A DNA stretch of 64,000 nt from Komarekiella delphini-convector SJRDD-AB1 (lineage in GTDB: Bacteria > Cyanobacteriota > Cyanobacteriia > Cyanobacteriales > Nostocaceae), in NCBI RefSeq assembly GCF_014831675.1, contig NZ_VJXY01000018.1, positions 1 to 64,000 on the forward strand. Reading direction: 5' to 3'. The position numbers and the translations under genes were made by a program. Of this stretch, positions 26,485-35,237 are shown piece by piece (the stretch's first letter is position 1; each line of letters opens with the position of its first letter). The notes under the pieces were generated by a model. The model had not been told where the DNA came from. It saw only the letters and a program-made list of their open reading frames with translations, and made no database searches.

Positions 26485-26946
26485 TTAAGGTAAATACTTT
26501 TGCACTACACTCCAACCAGTCAAAGACACCCAAGCAAATCCTATAAATAGGATAATATTCACGCCAACGTGTAAAGGTCTAGCCCAAGCTCGCCTAGCAT
26601 GAATTTGCGTAGCACTGAAAGCAGACAGTAAAACTAACACTACTACTATCAGCCCAGCCACCAAGTGTGATGAGTGTCCCAAGGAACCGAAATGTCCCAA
26701 AGTTCCAACAATACCAATTACCAGCAGTAGCATTACTAAACCTACCATGCTGATACCGATTATGTAGTGGAGCGATCGCACTCCCCGATTTCCGCCCATA
26801 AATGGGTTAATAAAAGGGAACTCCCGCAAAGTTCTCGCCCGAAACATCAAAATGCCGGTGACAGCTAACATCAAATATGCTAATAGAGACAACCCCATCG
26901 ACCAAGCGGCTATTTTCCACAGCCAAATAAAAGAAGGCAGATTCAT
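26485..26946 (-). CDS. DUF4079-type membrane protein
   Basis: 153 residues from Met at 26946. An earlier in-frame ATG (27039) would read through GTCAACAGTC-type direct repeats, which look non-coding. Four hydrophobic segments are seen (WSMGLSLLAYLMLAVTGILMF, LHYIIGISMVGLVMLLLVIGIVG, HLVAGLIVVVLVLLSAFSATQI, LHVGVNIILFIGFAWVSLTGW) with conserved His residues in the 2nd to 4th helices. This resembles the cytochrome b561-like DUF4079 family, whose function is not settled; haem binding by the His residues is a possibility, not shown. Confidence 0.65.
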   Translation of the reverse strand: MNLPSFIWLWKIAAWSMGLSLLAYLMLAVTGILMFRARTLREFPFINPFMGGNRGVRSLHYIIGISMVGLVMLLLVIGIVGTLGHFGSLGHSSHLVAGLIVVVLVLLSAFSATQIHARRAWARPLHVGVNIILFIGFAWVSLTGWSVVQKYLP

Positions 26947-27082
26947 CAGTTCATGCGCTACAAAAAAGCACATTTTCTCGTGAGTGCAGTCAACAGTCAA
27001 CAGTCCAAAGTCACAGTATCTAATTATTCTTAACAACACTCAGTGATCTTCATCTTTCACTTTTAACCCTTGACCAATAAAC

Positions 27083-27110
27083 AAAAAGGGCTACTGAATT
27101 CAGTAACCCT
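27083..27110 (-). terminator. Rho-independent terminator of DUF1830 gene
   Basis: AGGG-C-TACTGAATTCAGTA-A-CCCT (27087-27110) is a palindrome with a single opposed mismatch. On the minus strand it ends in CCCTTTTTG, the expected T-tract. Confidence 0.8.
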
Positions 27111-27142
27111 CAAATTGAGCAAACTTGAGCAAAATTTTTTTC

Positions 27143-27535
27143 TTAATCAACAGATGCTAAACCAGCGACTTGTAAAGGTTTTATAGTATCTCCGGTTTTT
27201 GTTTTAAGTTGCACTATTTGTTTGGTATTAAGAGGGTCTTTTTCTTCTGACGAGTTTGTATCAAATTCATAACTGCTTGGTTCGTTGAGCATCAAGCGAT
27301 CGCACGGAATCTTATCGGATAAAATTGCACTTGCCATCATACCCGTATGAATCTCCATTTGAGCTTTCCGTGGAGCTTCAAACACGAGGCGTTGTCCAGG
27401 AAAAACAACCCGTTCAAAGTACCAGTTAGGAATATTGGAGATGCGAGCCACTTGTATTTTGCTCGTGGCATTAACGTAGCAGCAGAGAATTTTTACTGAT
27501 TGCTCAGGTGGTAGAGGATCTAATATTTGAGCCAT
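27143..27535 (-). CDS. DUF1830-type protein
   Basis: 130 residues. VKILCCYVNATSKIQVARISNIPNWYFERVVFPGQRLVFEAP is the core of the cyanobacterial DUF1830 family. The tail (SSYEFDTNSSEEKDPLNTKQIVQLKTKTGDT) is polar. There is no membrane segment or known catalytic motif. It has its own terminator just downstream. Function unknown. Confidence 0.7.
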   Translation of the reverse strand: MAQILDPLPPEQSVKILCCYVNATSKIQVARISNIPNWYFERVVFPGQRLVFEAPRKAQMEIHTGMMASAILSDKIPCDRLMLNEPSSYEFDTNSSEEKDPLNTKQIVQLKTKTGDTIKPLQVAGLASVD

Positions 27536-28097
27536 AACTGCTGAGGAGCTTTACGCCACAATTTTACATTACACTAGCCCAGCCTAGCATCCGCTGATCC
27601 CCACTGCTGTAACTCCGAATACCAACTGAATCTTTGGAGATTATTTCTATCTAAAGAAATACCTATAAGTTATGAAATTTTTGTAAATATCTATTGCTTT
27701 TTGAAAATTATACAATATGCGTAAAAGTTTTTAATATTTTTTTCTTAGCAAAAAACTTGAACTCGTCTCAATAGATAATTAGAGTACAGGCATAACGACG
27801 ATTCCGTTGCTTCTTGCCTAAGTAACAAGTAAGTTTTTCTGTTTCATCTGTCCCAAGACTAATAAGCTACGATCATCGCTTAATGAATAAGCTCAATGTT
27901 ATCGTAAAGCTATATGAAAAATATATTCATAAAGTCTGTCGCTAAATGTCATGCATTTGGCACAACAATTTTATTGATTCTGACAATTGGCAACGCAAAG
28001 TTTGCGAATATCAAAAATCAGCTTAGATGTCAAGCAAGATTTTGATAGATACAGTTAAAACCAAATTTTCTCTCATTTTCCCCGAAAGATTGGCAAG
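27536..28097. other. Divergent spacer, possible small ORF
   Basis: About 560 nt between DUF1830 and the radical SAM gene. It is AT-rich in its first half. The only candidate gene is a 43-codon frame (listed separately). No factor site could be identified. Confidence 0.4.
27914..28045 (+). CDS. Possible 43-residue membrane or exported peptide
   Basis: ATG at 27914 to TGA at 28045. It begins MKNIFIKSVAKCHAFG, followed by a hydrophobic TTILLILTIGNAKFA segment, then a basic end. The basic N-terminus and hydrophobic core look like a signal peptide. No Shine-Dalgarno sequence is apparent and no homologue is known to me, so it may be chance. Confidence 0.2.
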   Translation: MKNIFIKSVAKCHAFGTTILLILTIGNAKFANIKNQLRCQARF

Positions 28098-29687
28098 ATG
28101 GAAGCTAAAACACCCATGACGGAAAATCGAATTCTCTACGTTCGCCTTCCCTGTAACCCCATCTTTCCTATTGGGGTTATCTACCTTGGCGATCACGTCC
28201 ATAAGCAGTTTCCCAATATCGCACAGCGTATCTTTGATTTAGGAACAGTACCACCTTTAGATTATCCTGCTGCTTTGGATCGCTGTATCGATGAATTCAA
28301 ACCGACACTACTAGTCTTTTCTTGGCGAGATATCCAAATATATGCTCCAGTAGGAGGACGCGGTGGCAATCCTCTACAAAATGCCTTTGAATTTTACTAC
28401 GCCAAGAATCCTCTATTGAAACTACGCGGGGGATTAGGCGGTTTACGAATCTTCATCGCTTACTACGTGGAATTGTGGCGCAACCTGGGATTAATCAAAC
28501 GCGGTTTAAAACGTGCCCAGAAGTATAATCTTAATGCCCGTGCAGTTGTGGGCGGTGGTGCAGTCAGCGTATTTTACGAACAGTTGGGTAAAAGTTTACC
28601 CAAGGGGACAATTATTTCTGTGGGTGAAGGGGAAACCTTGTTAGAAAAACTTTTAAGTGGTAGAGAGTTTCAAGATGAACGTTGTTATGTAGTAGGAGAA
28701 ACTCAACCTCGGGAACGGCTAATTCACGAACAACCCACCCCACTAGAGAAGACTGCCTGTAACTACGATTATATTGAAAGCATTTGGCCTGAATTTAACT
28801 ATTACCTACAAGAACAAGATTTTTACATCGGTGTTCAAACTAAGCGTGGTTGTCCCCATAACTGTTGCTATTGCGTCTACACCGTAGTCGAAGGTAAACA
28901 AGTACGCATCAACCCAGCTGATGAGGTAGTTGCCGAGATGCAGCAATTATATGATCGCGGCATTCGCAATTTCTGGTTTACCGACGCCCAATTTATCCCA
29001 GCGCGGAAATTTATCGACGATGCTGTAGAACTATTACAAAAAATCGTCGATTCTGGTATGACAGACATCCACTGGGCAGCATACATCAGAGCCGACAACC
29101 TAACACCAGAGTTGTGTGAGTTGATGGCAAAAACCGGGATGAACTACTTTGAAATTGGTATTACCAGTGGTTCTCAAGAACTCGTGCGGAAAATGCGGAT
29201 GGGGTACAATCTGCGAACCGTCTTGCAAAACTGCCGTGATTTAAAAGCAGCTGGATTTAATGACTTAGTTTCCGTCAATTATTCCTTTAACGTCATTGAC
29301 GAACGCCCCGAAACCATTCGCCAAACCATCGCCTACCACCGCGAACTAGAACGGATTTTTGGCGCGGATAAAGTCGAACCTGCTATCTTTTTTATTGGAC
29401 TGCAACCCCATACCCATTTAGAAGAATATGCCTTCAAAGAGGGCATCCTTAAACCAGGATATGATCCAATGAGCTTAATGCCTTGGACAGCTAAAAAACT
29501 CCTTTGGAATCCTGAACCCCTTGGTTCATTCTTTGGCGAAGTCTGCTTGCAAGCTTGGCAACAAAACCCCAATGACTTCGGACGCGAAGTCATGAAAATC
29601 TTAGAAGAAAAGCTTGGTTGCGCTGACTTAGAAACAGCACTTTCCGCACCAATGGAGACGAAAGAAAAACAGTTAGTAACTCTTTAA
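28098..29687 (+). CDS. B12-binding-type radical SAM protein (high-light acclimation family)
   Basis: 529 residues; Met7 at 28116 is an alternative start. The radical SAM [4Fe-4S] motif C-x3-C-x2-C is Cys252, Cys256 and Cys259 in RGCPHNCCYCVY. The region before it has the layout of a cobalamin-binding-type N-domain (PIFPIGVIYLGDHVHKQFPNI, later VVGGGAVSVFYEQLG and ISVGEGETLLEKLL). This arrangement belongs to the BchE-like radical SAM group, and the sequence agrees with the cyanobacterial family annotated as photosystem II high light acclimation radical SAM protein, a name I recall rather than can prove. The reaction is unknown. Confidence 0.85.
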   Translation: MEAKTPMTENRILYVRLPCNPIFPIGVIYLGDHVHKQFPNIAQRIFDLGTVPPLDYPAALDRCIDEFKPTLLVFSWRDIQIYAPVGGRGGNPLQNAFEFYYAKNPLLKLRGGLGGLRIFIAYYVELWRNLGLIKRGLKRAQKYNLNARAVVGGGAVSVFYEQLGKSLPKGTIISVGEGETLLEKLLSGREFQDERCYVVGETQPRERLIHEQPTPLEKTACNYDYIESIWPEFNYYLQEQDFYIGVQTKRGCPHNCCYCVYTVVEGKQVRINPADEVVAEMQQLYDRGIRNFWFTDAQFIPARKFIDDAVELLQKIVDSGMTDIHWAAYIRADNLTPELCELMAKTGMNYFEIGITSGSQELVRKMRMGYNLRTVLQNCRDLKAAGFNDLVSVNYSFNVIDERPETIRQTIAYHRELERIFGADKVEPAIFFIGLQPHTHLEEYAFKEGILKPGYDPMSLMPWTAKKLLWNPEPLGSFFGEVCLQAWQQNPNDFGREVMKILEEKLGCADLETALSAPMETKEKQLVTL

Positions 29688-29719
29688 TAGAAGACGCAGA
29701 ATCAAAGCTCAGGCAAAAT

Positions 29720-29765
29720 CCCGTCTCTCACTCTCCCACTCTTACACTCCCACTCTGCGATTATT
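29720..29765. repeat. Tandem CACTCTC microrepeat
   Basis: CTCTCACTCTCCCACTCTTACACTCCCACTCTG is a run of 7-8 bp units in the spacer before the DICT gene, of STRR type. Confidence 0.5.
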
Positions 29766-29778
29766 TTCACCAAATCCC

Positions 29779-31176
29779 ATGTTAGAAGGTTCAATCCTAC
29801 AACAGCTGGAAACAGCTCATCGTCAAAGTACCAGACCAATTCGATTCGGGGTGTACTACAAAAATACCTTAGTCTCCCTTTGCCATGCCCTAGAAGACCA
29901 AATCTTAGCCGAAGAAGGTACACCCTTAGTCATCACAGCCTTCCAACAGGGGAAATGGTATCTGCAAGAAGCCCAACGATATGCAGACATCGCCCAGCGC
30001 AGCCGCGAAATTGCCATCATGGCTGCTCCTGATACTGGTTTTGCTGAACATCCCACAAGTCAATTATCCAATGTAGACTTAGTAGAATTAGATCCAGTCG
30101 ATCCAGTAGCGCAAGAATGGCACTTGATTATTCTGTCGCCTGGATACACGGCAATGGTAATTTGTCAAGAATTATCAGAGGCAGATTATGGTAATGCTGG
30201 AGTACCTACATCAGACTTAGAGCGCAAATTCTATGGCTTGTGGACATTTGAGCCAGAGTTAGTCCAAGAGACAGCAGAAATAGCGATCGCTCACATCCAA
30301 CAATACAACTCAGCACTGGCGGAAAAACTTACAGATCACAAACAGGCAATCATACCATTAATTGCCAGATCCCAAAATTTGGGTGCAGTTGTCTCCCGTG
30401 TAGTCGATTACCTCCAGACTGGACAAGATAATTTATCCATCCCCACAGCACTTCGGCAACAAGCACTAGATCGCAACTTGGTTTCTAACGAAATCCAGGC
30501 ATTTTTGCGGATGGCGCAACTAATGGACATGGCAGATGTTAACAATCCAATGGCAGCGGCAGAAGTAGTAGTACTTGCCGAAGCCATGGGACAACTTTTA
30601 GATCTCCCCGCATGGCAGATTAAGAGATTGCGACTAGCGAGTTTGCTGCACCGCATAGATCCACTACAGAAAGCTGAAAGTGTTCTCACTGGTGGGATAT
30701 CCACACGTTACCAGGAAGATGCCCCCAGTTCTCCCTTAACTTGTCCCTTAGTACCAGGAGCGCAAGTACTGCGAACAATGCCACGATTGCGTGCAGTTGC
30801 CCAAATTATCACTCACCAAACCGAGTGGTGGAATGGTACAGGAGAACCAGCAGGCTTAGCTGGGGATGAGATTCCTCTAGAGTCGAGAATTTTGACATTA
30901 TTGGCAGACTTTCAGTGGCGAGTCAATCAGCGAAAATTGTCAAATCAGAGTCGCCAAGAGATATTTACTCAAGCTTTAGATGAGTGCAGACAGCAACAAT
31001 CCACCCGTTTTGACCCTAAACTTGTAGATACCCTAGCTTTGTTAGTCATGGGTTTACAACAGGGACTCGACTTACCTATGATGACACCTAAAGTCAGTGC
31101 CGGCATCTGGATACTTGATTCCCACTGGGATAGTCACAGCAAGACTAATGAGGAAATTGGTAGTTACCCTAAATGA
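29779..31176 (+). CDS. DICT sensory domain protein with HD-like region
   Basis: 465 residues. Residues about 1-170 (PIRFGVYYKNTLVSLCHALEDQIL, then LVITAFQQGKWYLQEAQRYADIAQRSREIAIMAAPDTGF) form a DICT domain, usually found as the sensor part of diguanylate cyclases and two-component proteins. The rest contains LPAWQIKRLRLASLLHRIDPLQKAE and LRAVAQIITHQTEWWNGTGEPAGLAGDEIPLESRILTLLADFQWRV, an HD-GYP-like pattern: the segment before HQTEWWNGTGEP is typical of HD-GYP, but the first HD is LHRID, so metal binding may be altered. It overlaps the pentapeptide-repeat gene by 4 nt (ATGA). Confidence 0.75.
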   Translation: MLEGSILQQLETAHRQSTRPIRFGVYYKNTLVSLCHALEDQILAEEGTPLVITAFQQGKWYLQEAQRYADIAQRSREIAIMAAPDTGFAEHPTSQLSNVDLVELDPVDPVAQEWHLIILSPGYTAMVICQELSEADYGNAGVPTSDLERKFYGLWTFEPELVQETAEIAIAHIQQYNSALAEKLTDHKQAIIPLIARSQNLGAVVSRVVDYLQTGQDNLSIPTALRQQALDRNLVSNEIQAFLRMAQLMDMADVNNPMAAAEVVVLAEAMGQLLDLPAWQIKRLRLASLLHRIDPLQKAESVLTGGISTRYQEDAPSSPLTCPLVPGAQVLRTMPRLRAVAQIITHQTEWWNGTGEPAGLAGDEIPLESRILTLLADFQWRVNQRKLSNQSRQEIFTQALDECRQQQSTRFDPKLVDTLALLVMGLQQGLDLPMMTPKVSAGIWILDSHWDSHSKTNEEIGSYPK

Positions 31177-31811
31177 ATATTGAAGCCATTAAATCAGGAA
31201 AACTCAAACAGCTACCAGGGGCAAATTTAGAAGACGAGGAACTCTCCCAACTCGATTTAAGCCGCATTAATCTTGCTGGCGCTACCCTTGTTGGCACCAA
31301 TTTCGCTGCTTCTAAACTTGAAGGTGGGCATTTGGAAGGGGCGAATTTGATGGGGGCGAATCTTCAAGAAACTGACTTGCGGGCGAACCTGATGGGAGCA
31401 AACTTGATGCAAGCAGATTTAACGGGGGCTGACTTGCGAGGTAGCAATTTGCGTGGTGCTAACTTGATGGGAGCGAGACTTAGTGATGTATCTTTAGCGG
31501 GTGCTTTCGTAAGTGGTGCTAATTTGATGAACGTGAACTTGCAAGGCGTTGACTTGCGGGGTGCTGACTTGCGAGGTGCAAACCTGACTGGGGCGAATCT
31601 CAAAGGTGCAGATTTGAGTCGTGCCGATTTGCAAGGGGCGTTATTGAGTGAGGCAAACCTCGAAGAAGCTGACTTGCGAGGGGCGAATTTGGCAGGGGCG
31701 AATTTAACAGGGGCGAATTTGCTCTGTGCCGAATTAGAAAGTGCAAATTTGAGCGGCGTTAATTTGGATAAAGCGTGTTTAGTGGGTACAGTGGTTGAGA
31801 CGCTAGCGTAA
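31173..31811 (+). CDS. Pentapeptide-repeat protein
   Basis: 212 residues, almost all pentapeptide repeats of the A(D/N)LxG type from about residue 18 to the end (GANLMGANLQETDLRANLMGANLMQ and so on), which fold into a right-handed quadrilateral beta helix. It has no signal peptide, so it is cytoplasmic. The ATG overlaps the stop of the DICT gene (ATGA), so translation is coupled and the two may work together. The role of most cyanobacterial pentapeptide proteins is unknown. One repeat is shortened (RANLMG), leaving register slightly broken near residue 72. Confidence 0.93.
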   Translation: MNIEAIKSGKLKQLPGANLEDEELSQLDLSRINLAGATLVGTNFAASKLEGGHLEGANLMGANLQETDLRANLMGANLMQADLTGADLRGSNLRGANLMGARLSDVSLAGAFVSGANLMNVNLQGVDLRGADLRGANLTGANLKGADLSRADLQGALLSEANLEEADLRGANLAGANLTGANLLCAELESANLSGVNLDKACLVGTVVETLA

Positions 31812-32129
31812 ATGATTGCACCAAAAAGCCCAGTATCCTTAGCTATTGTTAAAGTTTTGGCAAGTGAAGCAGGTGAAAATTTGTGAGCCTAACTACTACA
31901 CCCAGTAGCAGTCATTATTAATGAATCAAAGCATGACCGATGAAAGCCAATCAAATAACTCAGATGAAGAGAAGTTTGACCCGGTAACAGTTCTAAGGGA
32001 TTGGTCAGCAGCAGAAACATAGTTAGCCTGTTTTGCACTTGCTAGAAGCAAAGGTAAACGGTTGGTTAAAACCATCAACACCAAAAAACCATTTATGCCG
32101 ATTATTTGTATTTTTGAGGACTACCCAGA
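31812..32129. other. Spacer with possible 33-codon ORF
   Basis: A frame at 31921-32022 would encode MNQSMTDESQSNNSDEEKF... (33 residues, very acidic and polar, ending LRDWSAAET). No ribosome site is visible before it. The spacer is otherwise featureless. It could be a decayed gene start. Confidence 0.3.
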
Positions 32130-32372
32130 ATGATACCCGTCGCCGCACAAGTTTCAATCACCGCAATCATTCCCATATTGACCGCTATCGAAAATCGGCA
32201 ATGGGAACAGTTCAAAGAACTAGAGGCAGATTTTGTATCTCAGTATGGAGTAGAGGTCTGGCAAGAGGTTTTTAATTTTCGTCTCAAGCCAGCACTGGAT
32301 AAAGATTCTGACAGATGGCTACTGACCCAGTGGTGTAGTGAAGGAATTAGCTCAATCAAAAATGTGGCGTAG
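32130..32372 (+). CDS. Hypothetical protein, 80 residues
   Basis: MIPVAAQVSITAIIPILTAIENRQWEQFKELEADFVSQYGVEVWQEVFNFRLKPALDKDSDRWLLTQWCSEGIS...: helical and acidic-amphipathic with conserved-looking Trp residues. GAGG lies 10 nt upstream of the ATG. A competing frame at 32033-32275 looks less protein-like. I think this is a small cyanobacterial family, but I cannot name it and see no catalytic motif. Confidence 0.5.
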   Translation: MIPVAAQVSITAIIPILTAIENRQWEQFKELEADFVSQYGVEVWQEVFNFRLKPALDKDSDRWLLTQWCSEGISSIKNVA

Positions 32373-32539
32373 ATACGACCGCGCAAGATGAATTATGGCG
32401 ATCATTTAACTAAAGACTTTTCCTAAGTGCGCTCTTAATGCATCGATACTGTCCTACTGAGACATCAACTTTGGACTAGACAACAATTTAGCTTCTTTTT
32501 AGCCGATATTTTATTTTTCCACAAGTTTATTACTCATTT

Positions 32540-33364
32540 TTAATTTTTAAGACTCCGCCCTCGTATCCACAAAGCCAGTACACTCATCAACAGCACCCCC
32601 ATCAATCCTTGTAGGGGATTATTATTCACACCAGTCACCCAATCAGGAACTTTACCAGAATATTTCGTTAATTCCCCAACATTAATAATGTAGTAACCCC
32701 AAACGAAACCACCATGTAAACCGATTGGTAAACCCAAGCGTCCCCGACGCCAGCGCTTTCCCCATACCTGCGTTAACCCCAGCACTACTAAAGCTGGAAA
32801 TTGTGGCAGTGTATTAATAATTGCCTCTAGCGGCTTAATAAAGTGCAACGCAGCAAATGCAAGGGCATCTGTCCATAACGCCACAGGCGGACTGTAGTCT
32901 TGCTCTAACTCATTTAGCAACCAGCCTCGGAATAATAATTCCTCAGCAAACCCGATACCTAAGCCGACAATTAAACCTTCTAAAATCACTTTTAGCAAAA
33001 AAACTTTTGGTTGTTGCCACACTAGCCAACCTAAAAAACCTTGTATCCCAAAGAGTATCAGAATATTAATTAACCCCATAGCCAAACCACGCAGCAAATC
33101 CACACCATTTATCCGTGTGAATTCTAAGCCGTAATGTCGCAGTATTTGCGGTTGCTTATAGATATATCTGCTCCATAGCTTGAGGAGAACAATAAACTGT
33201 ACATATAGCAAGACTATTGTCAATATACTTACTAAGTTAGAATCACGCACTAGTAAGTAAATTGGTGCAGCTAAGGGCAACCATAGTAGCAATAAAATAA
33301 CAATAAAACAACCCAGCCTAATAGGGGCAGGGCTTTGGGTTAAACGGACAAGGTTTATTTTCAT
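32540..33364 (-). CDS. CPBP-family intramembrane metalloprotease
   Basis: 274 residues from Met at 33364 (MKINLVRLTQ); an ATG 21 nt earlier is possible. Multiple membrane segments, and the CPBP motif GIGFAEELLFRGWLLNELEQ (the EExxxR glutamates) plus downstream ALAFAALHFIKPLEAIINTLPQFPALVVLG with the conserved His (ALHF) are visible. Family members (Rce1-like, or bacteriocin-immunity proteins) are intramembrane proteases. Its substrate is unknown. It sits between unrelated genes. Confidence 0.88.
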   Translation of the reverse strand: MKINLVRLTQSPAPIRLGCFIVILLLLWLPLAAPIYLLVRDSNLVSILTIVLLYVQFIVLLKLWSRYIYKQPQILRHYGLEFTRINGVDLLRGLAMGLINILILFGIQGFLGWLVWQQPKVFLLKVILEGLIVGLGIGFAEELLFRGWLLNELEQDYSPPVALWTDALAFAALHFIKPLEAIINTLPQFPALVVLGLTQVWGKRWRRGRLGLPIGLHGGFVWGYYIINVGELTKYSGKVPDWVTGVNNNPLQGLMGVLLMSVLALWIRGRSLKN

Positions 33365-33428
33365 ACAAAATAAGTCAATAATCACCAGTCAAAACTTCAG
33401 ATTTCGACAAATGACGAATGACTAATGA

Positions 33429-33710
33429 CTATTCATCAGGTTCAATTGTGCTACTTAAACCATGACTTTTCAATGTTTCGCAATAGAACTCAGCATGTTC
33501 TTGAGCGCAAGTAATAACCAAAGCTAGCCCGTTTGTATGGGCTTCCATCATGATGCTAACAGCTTGGGGTTGGGTGAGGCTCGGCACAGTGGTTATTAGT
33601 GCCTGCACCACGTACTCCATAGAGTTGTGATCGTCGTTATGAAGCAAAACGCGATATCGAGGCGCGAGCTTGCGGGATGTGGAACGCTTTTCAATGGTTT
33701 CAACTGACAC
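33429..33710 (-). CDS. clpS: ATP-dependent Clp protease adaptor ClpS
   Basis: 93 residues. ClpS delivers N-degron substrates to ClpAP/ClpCP. The core RYRVLLHNDDHNSMEYVVQALITTVPSLTQPQAVSIMMEAHTNGLALVITCAQEHAEFYCETLKSHGLSSTIEPDE matches the family, with the conserved NDD and MEAHxxG stretches. The first 18 or so residues are a flexible extension. Length and motifs fit a cyanobacterial ClpS. Confidence 0.93.
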   Translation of the reverse strand: MSVETIEKRSTSRKLAPRYRVLLHNDDHNSMEYVVQALITTVPSLTQPQAVSIMMEAHTNGLALVITCAQEHAEFYCETLKSHGLSSTIEPDE

Positions 33711-34001
33711 GGCTCTTTGCTCTTTTCTCGTTGATTCACTACAACAAATTCTCTGTCGGGCGATCGCTTAACAGTTATTTACCTATTCTATAGTATTTCT
33801 GTTTAGATACTATGCCAGCAAGATCTTTTCATCCCAGGGGTAATCACGACAGTATTTCGTGACTACCTATCAGACCTATGTTTAAGGCTGCCGTGAGGGC
33901 GCTATCCTAATGTTTCAGGACTTTCACCTAAGCATAGCGCATTGTGGCTCTTAAAATGAAGGAAGCGATAAAACAATCCTTGCCACTGCCCAAATTACGT
34001 A
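33711..34001. other. Divergent spacer with imperfect hairpin
   Basis: Near 33839-33868, GTA-A-TCACGA pairs with TCGTGA-C-TAC around a CAGTATT loop with one mismatch. Otherwise no gene or strong site is visible between clpS and the next gene. Confidence 0.4.
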
Positions 34002-34361
34002 ATGATGGACATGAGCCTAGACTTTCAACCGGGACAAATTGTGGCTTTAGAGCATGGCAACAGAAATCTGTATGCAGAAGTCATTCAAGTCGTAGTTTCC
34101 CGCCAGTTGTGTTGGGTGCGTCCTTTGCTGCTTGTCACTTTCATCGAAAAATCATCTGTAATTATTGACTTACGAGATGCATCGGACTTACTTTGGCATC
34201 TTAATTTATTTCGACCAGCTCTAGACACAGAAGTAATTACCTTGTTGAGTCAGGTTTTAGCAAAAGAGCCAAAAACTGAGCCTGATTTTGTTGCTAAGCA
34301 GCAACTCCATGAGTTTATTCATCAACTTTGGCAAGCATACCAAAATAGTGCTGAGTCATGA
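34002..34361 (+). CDS. Conserved cyanobacterial protein, unknown function
   Basis: 119 residues: MSLDFQPGQIVALEHGNRNLYAEVIQVVVSRQLCWVRPLLLVTF...VIIDLRDASDLLWHLNLFRPALDTEVITLLSQVL. The N-terminus could form a small beta barrel and the C-terminus is helical. The start may be Met at 34002, 34005 or 34011. The last codons (NSAES) and the stop are written by GTGCTGAGTCATGAGTGAG heptamer repeat. I think the fold is conserved in cyanobacteria but cannot name it. Confidence 0.6.
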   Translation: MMDMSLDFQPGQIVALEHGNRNLYAEVIQVVVSRQLCWVRPLLLVTFIEKSSVIIDLRDASDLLWHLNLFRPALDTEVITLLSQVLAKEPKTEPDFVAKQQLHEFIHQLWQAYQNSAES

Positions 34362-34959
34362 GTGAGTGTTCGGTTGCACCATAATCGCTCTCTAGAATAC
34401 AAAAATGCCAGATTTGTCAAGTACGTAATGACACAAATTCTGCTGAGGAATATCCTGGAGAAACAATTGTTCAGACGTAAAGGGTAGCTTTAGCAGACTG
34501 AATCGGCCAACTAGCCCTTTCAAAGTGGGTCAAAAGCCAAAAAAAATTTCCCGTTTTTTGGGCTTTTCATCTTTAGTGTCTTTACACCTTAAAAGGTCTA
34601 ATTGGCCAACCTAAAGATTGCAATCTATTGATGATTATGTCGCAGCGATTTGTTTGGGTAAACTGACATCACAATTTGGAGATCTGTTTCAATGGCAATG
34701 GAGTAAGCAGCGATCGCACATGCTTAAATTGCCTTAAATACCCCAAAATCTATATGGATGCTCATTAGCACAGTTTATGCCACGTTAGGTATTTAAATAG
34801 TCATCCTTGTAGAAAAGTACAACTGATGATATTACACCTATTATCTGCGCTGCTTGTACTAAAAATTGTTTTACCTATTTTAAAATTTGATTGCTTTAGT
34901 CTTTTTCAAATTAACTTGATATTAAGAAATAAGCATTAATAACAAATCAATTAGGATTA
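34362..34959. repeat. Spacer with 103-nt imperfect inverted repeat
   Basis: No gene is seen. It contains a large imperfect hairpin at 34505-34607, listed separately. Further along, TTGTA-N6-TACAA (34807-34822) is a small inverted repeat of unknown meaning. Confidence 0.5.
34505..34607. repeat. Long imperfect hairpin with embedded terminator-like stem
   Basis: GGCCAACTAGCCCTT (34505-34519) pairs with AAGGTCTAATTGGCC (34593-34607) with two mismatches. Nested inside, AAAAGCC-AAAAAA (34532-34544) pairs with TTTTTT-GGGCTTTT (34554-34567) with one bulge. It looks like a small RNA with a terminator or a MITE-like element. Confidence 0.45.
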
Positions 34960-35157
34960 CTATCCCAAGTTGGGAACCAACTGAATTCGACCTGCATCCA
35001 TCTCTGCCATTAATAATTCCAAAGCTTCGTAGTCAACGTCAGATATATAACCTAATTCCGTCAGTTCTGAGTTGATTTCATTTTCTATTTCTGGAGTTAA
35101 TTTTTTAATGTCAAGAGCTTTTTCTACTAATCGACGAATAGCGTACTTAGTTCTCAT
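34960..35157 (-). CDS. Hypothetical protein, 65 residues
   Basis: MRTKYAIRRLVEKALDIKKLTPEIENEINSELTELGYISDVDYEALELLMAEMDAGRIQLVPNLG: helical and acidic, with a tail typical of small regulators or antitoxins. Similar small cyanobacterial proteins are described as unknown. A CRP-type palindrome lies 81-96 nt upstream of its ATG, so it may be among the regulated genes. Confidence 0.55.
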   Translation of the reverse strand: MRTKYAIRRLVEKALDIKKLTPEIENEINSELTELGYISDVDYEALELLMAEMDAGRIQLVPNLG

Positions 35158-35237
35158 AAATCATAAACCAACTGTATATAATACAAAATTATCCAAGATA
35201 AACTTAAGTATAAATTGTGATCTTAAACCTTGCTTTT

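Noticed and set aside
26947-27039. N-terminal extension of the DUF4079 protein from an earlier ATG
   Set aside because: It reads through GTCAACAGTC direct repeats and precedes a normal membrane-protein start.
32033-32275. 80-codon frame overlapping the hypothetical gene at 32130
   Set aside because: It is basic and irregular, while the 32130 frame is helical and has a GAGG ribosome site.
34807-34822. TTGTA-N6-TACAA inverted repeat
   Set aside because: The spacing does not fit NtcA and there is no nearby gene start, so no factor can be assigned.
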